Assembly (NCBI RefSeq): GCF_002954775.1
Contig: NZ_PJME01000042.1
Span: 1 to 64,000, forward strand
From: Streptomyces geranii
GTDB lineage: Bacteria; Actinomycetota; Actinomycetes; Streptomycetales; Streptomycetaceae
Reading direction: 5' to 3'
DNA length: 64,000 nucleotides
Shown here: positions 9,083 to 17,118 of the stretch, in pieces
Numbering within the stretch: position 1 is the first letter of the stretch
How the letters are laid out: every line of letters begins with the position of its first letter
Program-made: the position numbers and the translations under genes
The notes under the pieces: generated by a model
The model's database searches: none
What the model was told of the DNA's origin: nothing
What the model saw: only the letters and a program-made list of their open reading frames with translations

Positions 9083-9139
9083 TCCGTGAAGGCCCGGCGG
9101 CGGGCAAGGGCCGTCGTCACCGCCGCCGGTCCGGCACCG

Positions 9140-9185
9140 ACGCTAGGAGGTCATGACCATGACGGTCAATAGGTATGGACCAATT
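9140..9185 (-). promoter_or_regulatory. Relic chitinase-type promoter with dre-like sites
   Basis: On the minus strand TTGACC (9164-9169), an 18-base spacer and TAGCGT (9140-9145) form a -35/-10 pair. The spacer holds TGGTCATGACC and the bases upstream of -35 hold TTGGTCCATACC. The whole block aligns, with one extra base, to the promoter of the chitinase gene at 24459-24502, which has the same -35, the same 18-base spacer and the same two repeats. The only thing downstream on this strand is the antisense of the ROK gene. I infer that a chitinase gene was lost here; from memory S. coelicolor has one next to ribE. Confidence 0.6.
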
Positions 9186-9323
9186 CCGTGGTGACTGTCC
9201 GCCCCTCCCGCGCCCGGCCGGCGCCCGGTCCGGGTTATTCCCGTCACGTCTTGTGAGTCAGTCCACACAACTCACCCGCATGGACCACCATCCGGCGTGG
9301 CACACTGGCCTGTAACAGAAGCA

Positions 9324-9456
9324 GCGCACTCCGGGGTCGGTGAAAGTCCGAACCGGCGGTTATAGTCCGCGACCCGTCCGCTCAGCGTTTTGGCGGCCGG
9401 TTGACCAGGTGGAATTCCTGGACCGACGGTTAAAGTCCGGATGGGAGGCAGTGCGC
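9324..9456 (+). promoter_or_regulatory. FMN riboswitch (RFN element)
   Basis: P1 is formed by GCGCACT (9324-9330) and AGTGCGC (9450-9456). Between them are the RFN core segments CCGGGGTCGGTGAAAGTCCG, AACCGGCGGTTATAGTCCGC and ACGGTTAAAGTCCGGATGGG. These are near-consensus for the FMN aptamer. The element sits 150 bp before the GTG of ribE and should turn down the rib operon when FMN is high. No U-tract terminator is visible in the 9457-9605 stretch, so control may be by sequestering the ribosome site GGGAGG near 9592, as inferred for other actinobacteria. Confidence 0.95.
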
Positions 9457-9605
9457 GGCGGGCGGGCATTCGTGCGCGCCGCCGTACCGCTCGGCCATGG
9501 GTCGAGCTCCGTCCGGCGTCGCTCCCGGTGTTCCCGCTCGTTCACAGCTGTCGTCATCGACAGGCCCCGGAGTCCGTGCCCCAAGAGGCAGGGAGGACCC
9601 GGGAA

Positions 9606-10208
9606 GTGTTCACCGGAATCGTCGAAGAGCTGGGCGAAGTCACGGCCGTCGAGAACCTCGGCGACTCCTCACGCTTCCGGCTCCGTGGCCCCGTAGTCAC
9701 CGAAGGCGCTCGCCACGGCGACTCCATCGCCGTCAACGGCGTATGTCTGACCGTCGTCGAACACGAGGGCGACGAGTTCACCGCCGACGTCATGGCGGAG
9801 ACCCTCGACCGCTCCAGCCTGGGCGTTCTCGCCGTCGGCTCCCGCGTCAACCTCGAACGCCCGATGGCCCTCGGTGCCCGCCTCGGCGGCCACATCGTGC
9901 AGGGCCACGTCGACGGCACGGGCACGGTCCTCGAACGCAAGCCGTCCGAGAACTGGGAGATCGTCAAGATCTCGCTCCCCGCGGAGATCACCCGTTACGT
10001 CGTCGAGAAGGGCTCCATCACCGTCGACGGCATCAGCCTCACCGTCGTCGACGCGGGCCCCGACTACTTCACCGTCAGCCTCATCCCCACCACCCTCGAA
10101 CTGACCACGCTCGGCCGCAAGCAGCCCGGCGACCCGGTCAACCTCGAAGTGGACGTCATCGCCAAGTACGTCGAGAGACTGCTCGGCACGCAGGGGGCGA
10201 CGAAGTGA
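9606..10208 (+). CDS. ribE: Riboflavin synthase, alpha subunit
   Basis: A 200-aa enzyme that converts two 6,7-dimethyl-8-ribityllumazine molecules to riboflavin. The N-terminus MFTGIVEELGEV is the diagnostic start. Two lumazine-binding barrels follow, with SIAVNGVCLTVV and its repeat SITVDGISLTVV near residues 41 and 138, and GHIVQGHVDGTG between. GTG 9606 has GGGAGG upstream; longer readings run through the riboswitch and are not real. It is the first gene of the FMN-controlled operon and overlaps ribM by GTGA. Confidence 0.95.
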   Translation: MFTGIVEELGEVTAVENLGDSSRFRLRGPVVTEGARHGDSIAVNGVCLTVVEHEGDEFTADVMAETLDRSSLGVLAVGSRVNLERPMALGARLGGHIVQGHVDGTGTVLERKPSENWEIVKISLPAEITRYVVEKGSITVDGISLTVVDAGPDYFTVSLIPTTLELTTLGRKQPGDPVNLEVDVIAKYVERLLGTQGATK

Positions 10209-10846
10209 ACTGGCTGAACACCGAGGCGTTCACCCTCCTCGACCAGCACATCCTCTGGTCGGACATGATCGGCAACATCCTCGGCCTGGTCGCCCTGGCC
10301 CTCGGCTGGCGGCGCTCCCTGCTGAGCTGGCCGGTGCAGTTCCTCTCCGGGCTCATCCTCTTCGGGGCGTTCTACGGGCACCTCACCGGCAGCGCCGGCA
10401 AGCAGGTCGTCGTCATGCTCGTCGCGGGCTACGGCTGGTGGCAGTGGAACCGCCGCAAGGGCGAGGGCGGCGACGGCCACATCACCCCGCGGTTCGCCAC
10501 CTGGCGCGAGCGCGGTGCGATGATCGGCGCCGCCGCCGTCGGCACGGTCGCCGTGGCGCTGCTCTTCAAGGCCTACCCGACCCTGTCCTGGGACCCCTGG
10601 CCGGACGCCTACATCTTCGTCGGCACCATCGTCGCGATGTACGCCCAGGCGCGCGGCATGGTCGAGTTCTGGTTCGCCTGGCTCCTCGTCGACGTCGTCG
10701 GCGTCCCCCTCAACTTCGCCAACGGCTACGCCTTCTCCGGCTTCGTCTACGTCATCTACGGCGCACTCGTCCTGTGGGGCATGCGCGACTGGTGGCTGCG
10801 TTCCCGCAAGGACACGCGGCCCGTCCTGGAAGGAGCGCACGCATGA
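10205..10846 (+). CDS. ribM: RibM riboflavin transporter (PnuC/PnuX family)
   Basis: A 213-aa integral membrane protein with six or seven hydrophobic segments, PnuC-fold. The second segment ends in the W-x-x-x family motif YGWWQWNRRK. PnuC proteins normally import nicotinamide riboside, but the copy inside FMN-riboswitch operons (PnuX of Corynebacterium, RibM of S. davawensis) is a facilitator for riboflavin and roseoflavin. The gene position ribE-ribM-ribBA-ribH is the reason for this call. Start GTG 10205 overlaps the ribE stop and its end overlaps ribBA (ATGA), which points to translational coupling. Confidence 0.85.
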   Translation: MNWLNTEAFTLLDQHILWSDMIGNILGLVALALGWRRSLLSWPVQFLSGLILFGAFYGHLTGSAGKQVVVMLVAGYGWWQWNRRKGEGGDGHITPRFATWRERGAMIGAAAVGTVAVALLFKAYPTLSWDPWPDAYIFVGTIVAMYAQARGMVEFWFAWLLVDVVGVPLNFANGYAFSGFVYVIYGALVLWGMRDWWLRSRKDTRPVLEGAHA

Positions 10847-12144
10847 CCACGGCACCGATTCTCTACAGCACCGACAACATCGAGGACTGGTCGCTCGACC
10901 CGATCGAACAGGCCATCGCGGACATCGCGGCCGGTCGGCCGGTCGTGGTCGTCGACGACGAGGACCGGGAGAACGAGGGCGACCTCGTCCTCGCCGCCGA
11001 GAAGGCGACCCCCGAGATCATCGCGTTCATGATGAGCGAGTGCCGCGGGCTCATCTGCGCCCCCATGGAGGGCGACGAGCTGGACCGGCTGCGGCTGCCG
11101 CAGATGGTCGACGACAACACCGAATCGATGAAAACCGCGTTCACAGTCTCCGTCGACGCCTCCGGTGTTCACGGTGTGACCACCGGTATCTCGGCCTCCG
11201 ACCGCGCCACCACGCTTCGGCTCCTCGCGGGCGGCGGCGGCGAGGTGGGCCCCGACGACTTCGTCCGCCCCGGCCACATCTTCCCGCTGCGCGCCAAGCC
11301 CGGCGGCGTGCTGGCCCGCAACGGCCACACCGAGGCCGCCGTCGACCTCGCCCGCCTCGCGGGACTGCGCCCGGCCGGAGCCATCGTCGAGATCGCCGGC
11401 GAGGACGGCCGTATGCTCCGGCTGCCCGAGCTGATCCCCTTCGCCCGCAAGCACGGCCTGACGATCATCTCCATCGAGGACCTGATCGCCTACCGCAAGA
11501 GCGCCGAGCCCACCGTCCGCCGCGAGGCCGAGACCCGCCTCCCCACCGCCTTCGGCACCTTCACCGCGTACGGCTACCGCTCCACCGTCGACGGCGTCGA
11601 GCACGTAGCCCTCGTCCACGGCGAGATCGGCGCCGACGACGGCAAGGACGTCCTCGTCCGCGTCCACTCCGAATGCCTCACCGGCGACGTCTTCCACTCC
11701 CTGCGCTGCGACTGCGGCCCCCAGCTGCAGACCTCCCTGGAACGCATCCGGGACGAGGGCAGGGGAGTCGTCGTCTACCTCCGCGGCCACGAGGGGCGCG
11801 GCATCGGCCTTCTCTCCAAGCTCCGGGCGTACGAGCTTCAGGAGCAGGGCCGCGACACCCTCGACGCCAACCTGGAGCTGGGCCTGCCCGCCGACGCCCG
11901 GGACTACGCCGCCGGCGCGCAGATACTGCAGGACCTCGGTGTCCGAAGCGTGCGCCTGATGACGAACAACCCCGACAAGACCGACGCGCTCGTCCGGCAC
12001 GGCATCGAGGTCACCGACCGCGAGCCGATGCCCGTGCAGGCGGGCGAGCACAACCTCCGCTACCTGCGCACCAAGCGGGACCGGATGGGCCACGACCTGC
12101 CCTGGCTGGACGCGGCTCCCGTGTCCCCCTGCGGCAATCAGTAG
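10843..12144 (+). CDS. ribBA: Bifunctional DHBP synthase / GTP cyclohydrolase II
   Basis: A 433-aa fusion that supplies both riboflavin precursors. Residues 15-218 are 3,4-dihydroxy-2-butanone-4-phosphate synthase, with DDEDRENEGD at 38-47 and the ECRGLIC segment near 66-72. Residues 225-420 are GTP cyclohydrolase II. Its zinc ligands Cys278, Cys289 and Cys291 (SECLTGDVFHSLRCDCG) and the substrate loop LRGHEGRGIGL near 313 are intact, so both halves look active. ATG 10843 has AAGGAG 9 bases upstream and overlaps the ribM stop. Confidence 0.95.
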   Translation: MTTAPILYSTDNIEDWSLDPIEQAIADIAAGRPVVVVDDEDRENEGDLVLAAEKATPEIIAFMMSECRGLICAPMEGDELDRLRLPQMVDDNTESMKTAFTVSVDASGVHGVTTGISASDRATTLRLLAGGGGEVGPDDFVRPGHIFPLRAKPGGVLARNGHTEAAVDLARLAGLRPAGAIVEIAGEDGRMLRLPELIPFARKHGLTIISIEDLIAYRKSAEPTVRREAETRLPTAFGTFTAYGYRSTVDGVEHVALVHGEIGADDGKDVLVRVHSECLTGDVFHSLRCDCGPQLQTSLERIRDEGRGVVVYLRGHEGRGIGLLSKLRAYELQEQGRDTLDANLELGLPADARDYAAGAQILQDLGVRSVRLMTNNPDKTDALVRHGIEVTDREPMPVQAGEHNLRYLRTKRDRMGHDLPWLDAAPVSPCGNQ

Positions 12145-12207
12145 GAAAAGCAAGAACAGCACGACGGGTTTTCCAGGTTCAAAGGCTCAAGGGTTCAGAG
12201 GAGAGAC

Positions 12208-12693
12208 GTGAGCGGCAAGGGTGCACCGGAGCTGTCCGTAAGCAATGTGGGTGACTTCAGGGTCGCCGTCATCGCGGCACTGTGGCACGAGAAGGTGATG
12301 GACGGTCTGCTGGACGGAGCCCTGCGCGCCCTGCGCGACCTGGGCATCGACGAGCCGACCGTGCTGAGGGTCCCCGGCAGCTGGGAACTCCCGGTCGTCG
12401 CCAAGGTCCTGGCAGGGCGGGGCTACGACGCGATCGTGGCCCTCGGCGTCGTCATCCGGGGCGGCACCCCGCACTTCGAGTACGTGTGCCAGGGCGTCAC
12501 CCAGGGCCTCACCCAGGTCTCGGTCGACACCGGAGTCCCCATCGGCATGGGCGTGCTGACGTGCGACACCGAGGAACAGGCCCTCGACCGCGCGGGCATC
12601 GAGGGCTCGAACGAGGACAAGGGGCACGAGGCGGTGACGGCGGCGGTGGCGACGGCGGCCACTCTCCGCTCAGTATCCGAACCTTGGCGTTAG
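12208..12693 (+). CDS. ribH: 6,7-dimethyl-8-ribityllumazine synthase
   Basis: A 161-aa lumazine synthase that joins the ribityl-aminopyrimidine with DHBP to make the substrate of RibE. Motifs visible are VIAALWHEKV, VPGSWELPVVAK, ALGVVIRGGTPHFEYVC and GVLTCDTEEQALDRAG. The catalytic His is the one in TPHFEYV. These proteins assemble as pentamers or 60-mers. GTG 12208 follows GAGGAGAG. It closes the rib operon; the 63-bp gap from ribBA shows no terminator. It ends 34 bp before hisE. Confidence 0.93.
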   Translation: MSGKGAPELSVSNVGDFRVAVIAALWHEKVMDGLLDGALRALRDLGIDEPTVLRVPGSWELPVVAKVLAGRGYDAIVALGVVIRGGTPHFEYVCQGVTQGLTQVSVDTGVPIGMGVLTCDTEEQALDRAGIEGSNEDKGHEAVTAAVATAATLRSVSEPWR

Positions 12694-12727
12694 GCCGGTC
12701 GGCGCACCGCGTAAAGTGGGCCGCACC

Positions 12728-13000
12728 ATGTCCAATAAGACGTTCGAGGAGCTGTTCGCCGAGCTCCAGCACAAGGCCGCCACGGGCGATCCCGCCACCT
12801 CCCGCACCGCTGAACTGGTCGGCAAGGGCGTCCATGCCATCGGCAAGAAGGTCGTAGAAGAGGCCGCCGAGGTGTGGATGGCCGCCGAGTACGAAGGCAA
12901 GGAGGCAGCCGCCGAGGAGATCTCGCAGCTGCTCTACCACGTCCAGGTGATGATGGTCGCCCGCGGAATCTCGCTGGACGACGTGTACGCCCACCTGTAA
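12728..13000 (+). CDS. hisE: Phosphoribosyl-ATP pyrophosphatase
   Basis: A 90-aa monofunctional HisE, the second step of histidine synthesis, hydrolysing phosphoribosyl-ATP to phosphoribosyl-AMP. The all-alpha MazG-like fold is shown by KKVVEEAAEVWMAAEYEG and EEISQLLYHVQVMM, which carry the metal-binding acids. ATG 12728 gives the family N-terminus (MSNKTFEELFAEL). No ribosome site is visible; a TAAAGT 10 bases upstream could be a -10 for a very short leader. GTG 12716 is an alternative start. The gene pairs with hisG 46 bp downstream. Confidence 0.9.
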   Translation: MSNKTFEELFAELQHKAATGDPATSRTAELVGKGVHAIGKKVVEEAAEVWMAAEYEGKEAAAEEISQLLYHVQVMMVARGISLDDVYAHL

Positions 13001-13046
13001 GCAGTAGCCGCACACCGATCCGTACGAAACGAAGGAAGCTCGCCTC

Positions 13047-13904
13047 ATGCTGCGCATCGCCGTCCCCAACAAGGGTTCCCTGTCAGGACCTGCGGCGGAC
13101 ATGCTGCATGAGGCCGGCTACCAGCAGCGCCGCGAGTCCAAGGAACTGCGCATCGTCGACCCGGAGAACGAGGTCGAGTTCTTCTACCTCCGCCCCCGCG
13201 ACATCGCGATCTACGTCTCCTCCGGCCGCCTCGACATCGGCATCACCGGCCGCGACCTGCTCATCGACTCCGGGGCCAACGCGGAGGAGATCCTCCCGCT
13301 CGGCTTCGCCCGCTCCACCTTCCGCTTCGCCGGCAAGCCCGGCACCGCGAAGGGCATCGAGGACCTGGCCGGTCTGACCGTGGCCACCTCGTACGAGGGG
13401 ATCGTCGCCAAGCACCTCGCCGACCACGGCGTCGACGCCTCCGTCGTCCACCTCGACGGCGCCGTCGAGACCGCCATCGAACTCGGCGTCGCCGGGGTCA
13501 TCGCGGACGTCGTCGAGACCGGCACCTCGCTGCGCAACGCGGGCCTTGAGGTGTTCGGCGAGCCCATCATGAAGTCCGAGGCGATCGTCATCCGCCGGGT
13601 CGGCGCGGAGGCCGAGGAGACCGCCGAGACGAAGGTCCAGCAGTTCCTGCGCCGCCTCCAGGGCGTCCTGGTCGCCCGGACGTACGTGATGATGGACTAC
13701 GACTGCCGCGTCGAGCAGCTGGAGAACGCGGTCGCCCTGACGCCCGGTCTGGAGTCCCCGACCGTCTCCCCGCTGCACAACGAGGGCTGGGTCGCCGTCC
13801 GCGCGATGGTCCCGTCCAAGGAGGCCCAGCGGATCATGGACGACCTGTACGACATCGGCGCCCGGGCCATCCTGACCACGGCCATCCACGCCTGCCGCCT
13901 CTGA
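13047..13904 (+). CDS. hisG: ATP phosphoribosyltransferase, long form
   Basis: A 285-aa HisG, first and committed step of histidine synthesis (ATP + PRPP). The N-terminus MLRIAVPNKGSL, the GRLDIGITGRDLL segment and the PRPP loop EDVVETGTSLRNAGL (here ADVVETGTSLRNAG, near 151-164) are clear. The C-terminal 75 residues form the regulatory HisG_C domain, so the enzyme is the hexameric type inhibited by histidine. GAAGGAAG lies 9 bases before ATG 13047. The hisE-hisG pair stands apart from the main his cluster, as is usual in Streptomyces. Confidence 0.95.
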   Translation: MLRIAVPNKGSLSGPAADMLHEAGYQQRRESKELRIVDPENEVEFFYLRPRDIAIYVSSGRLDIGITGRDLLIDSGANAEEILPLGFARSTFRFAGKPGTAKGIEDLAGLTVATSYEGIVAKHLADHGVDASVVHLDGAVETAIELGVAGVIADVVETGTSLRNAGLEVFGEPIMKSEAIVIRRVGAEAEETAETKVQQFLRRLQGVLVARTYVMMDYDCRVEQLENAVALTPGLESPTVSPLHNEGWVAVRAMVPSKEAQRIMDDLYDIGARAILTTAIHACRL

Positions 13905-13926
13905 GACACGGGAAGCGACCGACACC

Positions 13927-14442
13927 GTGAGCGACAGGGACCGTACGCCGATGCAGGATCCGCCCACCGCACCCGTTCCGCCCGCCCTGCCCGACCTCCC
14001 CGCGCTGCCCGTCACTTTCCGGCCGGGCCGCACGAGGGCCGTGCTGGTCTCGGCGAGCGCCGCGATGTTCGTCGTCATCACGACGATCTCGCTGCTCCTG
14101 GAGACCCTCAGCCCCGGCGAGCGCGTCAGTTTCGTCTTCACCGCCGCGCTGCTGTCCTCCGTACTCCTGCTCCTGTCCCGGCCGAAGGTGGTCGCCGACG
14201 AGGCCGGGGTCACGGTCGTCAACATCACCAACAAGAGGCGGCTGGACTGGGCGGAGATCCTCCGGGTGAACCTCCGGTCGGGCGACCCCTGGGTCTTCCT
14301 CGACCTCAGCGACGGTACGAGTCTGCCCGTGCTCGGCATCCAGCCCGGCATCTCCAGGCAGCGTGCCATCGAGGACGCGCGCACCCTGCGGGCGCTCACC
14401 GAGGCGCGGTCTCCGGGTGACCCCGAGCAAGATCAGGGCTGA
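13927..14442 (+). CDS. Membrane protein with PH-like domain
   Basis: A 171-aa protein. After a Pro-rich N-terminus (residues 1-35) come two membrane segments (about 37-58 and 65-82), then a beta-rich bacterial PH-like domain (VVADEAGVTVVNITNKRRLDW, WAEILRVNLRSGDPWVFLDL). Such proteins are common in actinobacteria and their role is unknown. GTG 13927 lies 22 bp after hisG, so it is probably co-transcribed with the his genes. A strong hairpin follows 50 bp after its stop. Confidence 0.75.
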   Translation: MSDRDRTPMQDPPTAPVPPALPDLPALPVTFRPGRTRAVLVSASAAMFVVITTISLLLETLSPGERVSFVFTAALLSSVLLLLSRPKVVADEAGVTVVNITNKRRLDWAEILRVNLRSGDPWVFLDLSDGTSLPVLGIQPGISRQRAIEDARTLRALTEARSPGDPEQDQG

Positions 14443-14492
14443 CTCAGGGCCGTCCACCCTGCCGCACAGACCCATGTCTTGATTAATCTGTT

Positions 14493-14520
14493 GGCGGAGG
14501 CGTTTTCACGCGCCTCCGCC
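14493..14520 (+). terminator. Hairpin after the PH-domain gene / in the CNNM leader
   Basis: GGCGGAGGCG (14493-14502) pairs perfectly with CGCCTCCGCC (14511-14520) around an 8-base loop. TTGATTAATCTG precedes it, and there is no T-tract after it. It is either the terminator of the hisE-hisG-PH transcript or a leader structure for the next gene, 124 bp further on. I could not match the leader to the M-box or another magnesium riboswitch. Confidence 0.55.
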
Positions 14521-14643
14521 ACTGATGTTCCCCCCGGTCTTCAGAGGCCCCCTGCTACCCGAGGAGTGACTCCCTCCAGCGATGGACGGATCGTCCTGTA
14601 GTACCTGCGCCGCCCCCTCCCGACATATCGAGGCGGCGGCATC

Positions 14644-15990
14644 ATGACCACCCCCTTGCTGCTCCTTGGCGCGGCATTCCTGCTGATCCTGGCCAACGGC
14701 TTCTTCGTGGCGGCCGAGTTCGGCCTCGTCACGGTCGAGCGGCCGGACGCCGAGAAGGCCGCCGCCGAGGGCGACCGACGGGCCCGTACGGTCGTCGCCT
14801 CCCTCAAGGAGCTGTCCTTCCAGCTCTCCGGCACCCAGCTCGGCATCACCATCACCTCCCTCGTCGTCGGCATGCTCGCCGAACCGGCGCTCGCGGAGCT
14901 GCTGCACGGCCCGTTCACCGCGATCGGCCTGCCCGAAGGGGCCGTTCCGAGCGTCTCGGTGATCGTCGGCATGCTGCTGGCCTCGGCCGTGCAGATGGTG
15001 ATCGGCGAACTCGTGCCCAAGAACTGGGCGGTGTCCAAGCCGATGCAGGTCGCCCGCTTCGTGGCCGGCCCGCAGTACGCCTTCTCCCGACTCTTCCGCC
15101 CGGTCATCGCCGGGCTCAACTCGGTCGCCAACCGCCTGGTCCGCGCCTTCGGCGTCGAGCCCACGGCGGAACTGGCCTCGGCCCGCACCCCCGGCGAACT
15201 GGTCTCCCTGGCCCGGCACTCGGCCCAGGCCGGCACGCTGGAACAGGACACCGCGGACCTCTTCGTACGGACCCTGTCCCTCGGCGACCTGACCGCGCAG
15301 CACGTCATGACCCCGCGCGTGCGGGTCAGCTCACTGCAGTCCTCGGCCACCGCCGAGGACGTCGTCAACCTCACCCGGGCCACCGGCCTGTCCCGCTTCC
15401 CCGTCTACCGGGAGCGGATCGACGAGATCGTCGGCATGGTCCACCTCAAGGACGCCCTCGCGGTGCCCGCGGCGGACCGGCTGCGCACCCCCGTCGGCCG
15501 GATCGCCCAGTCCCCGCTCCTCGTCCCGGAGACACTCCCCGTGCAGCCGCTGCTCGAACTGCTGCGCAGCCAGCAGCCCATCGCCGTCGTCGTCGACGAG
15601 TACGGCGGTACGGCGGGTGTGGTCACCCTGGAGGACATCGTCGAGGAACTCGTCGGCGAGGTCCGCGACGAGCACGACGGCCAAGACGTCCCCGAACTCG
15701 CGGCGGCCCCGGCCGACGACGGCCGCCCCGCCTGGGACGCCGACGGCAGCTGCCGGGTCGACATCCTCCAGCGCATAGGCCTCGACGTGCCGGAGGGCCC
15801 GTACGAGACGGTCGCCGGCCTCGTCGCCGACCTGCTGGGCCGCATCCCGGTCCCCGGCGACCGGGCCGAACTGCCGGGCTGGCGCCTGTCGGTCCGCCAG
15901 GTCGGCCACTACCGCGCCGAGCGGGTACGCCTGATCAGGACAGAGGGCGGCAAGCAGCTGGCCGACCTCGCGGTGGAGGCGGCCCGATGA
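14644..15990 (+). CDS. CNNM/CorC-type membrane protein with CBS pair
   Basis: A 448-aa hemolysin-family protein. Residues 1-190 are the DUF21/CNNM transmembrane domain with three or four helices (LLILANGFFVAAEFGLVTVE; GTQLGITITSLVVGMLAEPAL). Residues 205-330 hold a tandem CBS pair (TAQHVMTPRVRVSSL; VVVDEYGGTAGVVTLEDIVEE), and 345-435 are a CorC_HlyC domain. Bacterial relatives are Mg2+ (or Co2+) efflux proteins, with the CBS pair sensing ATP/Mg2+. 'Hemolysin' is a historical label and haemolysis is not implied. ATG 14644 follows GAGGCGG. It overlaps the next gene by ATGA. Confidence 0.85.
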   Translation: MTTPLLLLGAAFLLILANGFFVAAEFGLVTVERPDAEKAAAEGDRRARTVVASLKELSFQLSGTQLGITITSLVVGMLAEPALAELLHGPFTAIGLPEGAVPSVSVIVGMLLASAVQMVIGELVPKNWAVSKPMQVARFVAGPQYAFSRLFRPVIAGLNSVANRLVRAFGVEPTAELASARTPGELVSLARHSAQAGTLEQDTADLFVRTLSLGDLTAQHVMTPRVRVSSLQSSATAEDVVNLTRATGLSRFPVYRERIDEIVGMVHLKDALAVPAADRLRTPVGRIAQSPLLVPETLPVQPLLELLRSQQPIAVVVDEYGGTAGVVTLEDIVEELVGEVRDEHDGQDVPELAAAPADDGRPAWDADGSCRVDILQRIGLDVPEGPYETVAGLVADLLGRIPVPGDRAELPGWRLSVRQVGHYRAERVRLIRTEGGKQLADLAVEAAR

Positions 15991-17081
15991 GCGTGCTCCA
16001 ACTCCTCTTCGCCCTGCTCCTGGTCCTCGCTAACGGCTTCTTCGTCGGTGCCGAGTTCGCCCTGGTGTCGGTCCGCCGCAGCCAGATCGAACCGCTCGGC
16101 ACGGCACGGGCCCGCCAGGTCCTGTACGGCCTGGAGCGGCTGCCGCAGATGATGGCGGCGGCCCAGTTCGGCATCACCGTCTGCTCGCTGACCCTGGGCG
16201 CGGTGGCCGAACCGACGGTGGCCCACCTGCTGGAACCGCTCTTCGAGGCGGCCCACCTCCCCGAGGGCATGATCCACCCGCTGGGCTACGTGATCGCGCT
16301 CGCGGTGGTGGTCTTCCTCCACCTGGTCATCGGGGAGATGCTCCCGAAGAACCTGGCGATGGCGGCACCCGAGAAGACCGCGCTGTGGCTGAGCCCGGGG
16401 CTGGTGGCCTTCGCCCGCCTGTGCCGCCCGGTCACGGTCGGCCTGGGCGCCTGCGCCCGCCTGGTCCTGAAACTCTTCCGAGTCGAACCGAAGGACGAGG
16501 TCGAGGCGGTCTTCACCAGCGAACAGCTCAACCGCCTGGTGGAGGACGCGGGCCAGGCGGGGTTGCTCGACCCCGGCGAGCAGGAGCGCCTGGAGGACGC
16601 CCTGGAACTGGGCTCCCGCCCGGTCACGGACGTCCTCCTCGACCGCGAGTCCCTGGTGACGGTGGGCCCGTCGGTCACCCCGGGCCAGGTGGTCGCCCTG
16701 ACCGCCCGCACGGGCTACTCCCGCTTCCCGGTGGTGGCGGAGAACGGCGCCTTCATGGGCTATCTGCACGTGAAGGACGTCCTCGACCTGGAGGACTCGG
16801 AACGGGCGGTGCCGCAGCACGTATGGCGCTCGATGACGACGCTGCGGTCCGAACTCCCGCTGGACGACGCGCTGACGGTGATGCGCCGGGCGGCGACGCA
16901 TCTGGCGCAGGTGGTGGATTCCGCGGGGCGGGTGATCGGGCTGGTGGCGATGGAGGACGTGCTGGAGCTGTTGGTGGGCGAGGTACGGGACCCGGCACAC
17001 CGCCAACAACAGCCTCCGGCGGCGGTACGGAAGGTGACGGAGCCTCGGGCTGAGTCGCAGGAGGGGGTGCTGGCCGGCTAG
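15987..17081 (+). CDS. Second CNNM-type protein lacking the CorC domain
   Basis: A 364-aa paralogue of the preceding protein. The CNNM domain is at residues 1-190 (LVLANGFFVGAEFALVSVRRSQ; AAQFGITVCSLTLGAVAEP) and the CBS pair at 200-335. The C-terminus ends soon after the second CBS domain, so there is no CorC_HlyC domain. The start overlaps the upstream stop by 4 bases, so the two are translated together and may form a heterodimer. Family knowledge suggests Mg2+/metal transport; this is not shown by the sequence itself. Confidence 0.85.
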   Translation: MSVLQLLFALLLVLANGFFVGAEFALVSVRRSQIEPLGTARARQVLYGLERLPQMMAAAQFGITVCSLTLGAVAEPTVAHLLEPLFEAAHLPEGMIHPLGYVIALAVVVFLHLVIGEMLPKNLAMAAPEKTALWLSPGLVAFARLCRPVTVGLGACARLVLKLFRVEPKDEVEAVFTSEQLNRLVEDAGQAGLLDPGEQERLEDALELGSRPVTDVLLDRESLVTVGPSVTPGQVVALTARTGYSRFPVVAENGAFMGYLHVKDVLDLEDSERAVPQHVWRSMTTLRSELPLDDALTVMRRAATHLAQVVDSAGRVIGLVAMEDVLELLVGEVRDPAHRQQQPPAAVRKVTEPRAESQEGVLAG

Positions 17082-17118
17082 GGGTTCGTGTTTGGGCGCG
17101 GGCCCGGTGGGGGTTTTC

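Noticed and set aside
6451..9120. A continuous 889-codon minus-strand frame covering the ROK gene
   Set aside because: Only its last 405 codons (from 7668) are the MFS gene. The rest is the antisense of the ROK gene kept open by GC-rich codons.
9153..9194. A 13-codon frame ATGACCATGACG...TGA with a strong-looking GGAGG ribosome site before the FMN riboswitch
   Set aside because: The apparent ribosome site and start fall inside the minus-strand chitinase-type promoter (TAGCGT/TTGACC), which explains the sequence better.
10438..12254. Long plus-strand frames rich in Arg/Pro inside the rib operon
   Set aside because: They are frame-shifted shadows of RibM, RibBA and RibH, which carry the catalytic motifs.
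14460..14643. M-box or other known Mg2+ riboswitch before the CNNM genes
   Set aside because: The leader has a hairpin but lacks the conserved M-box core segments that I know.
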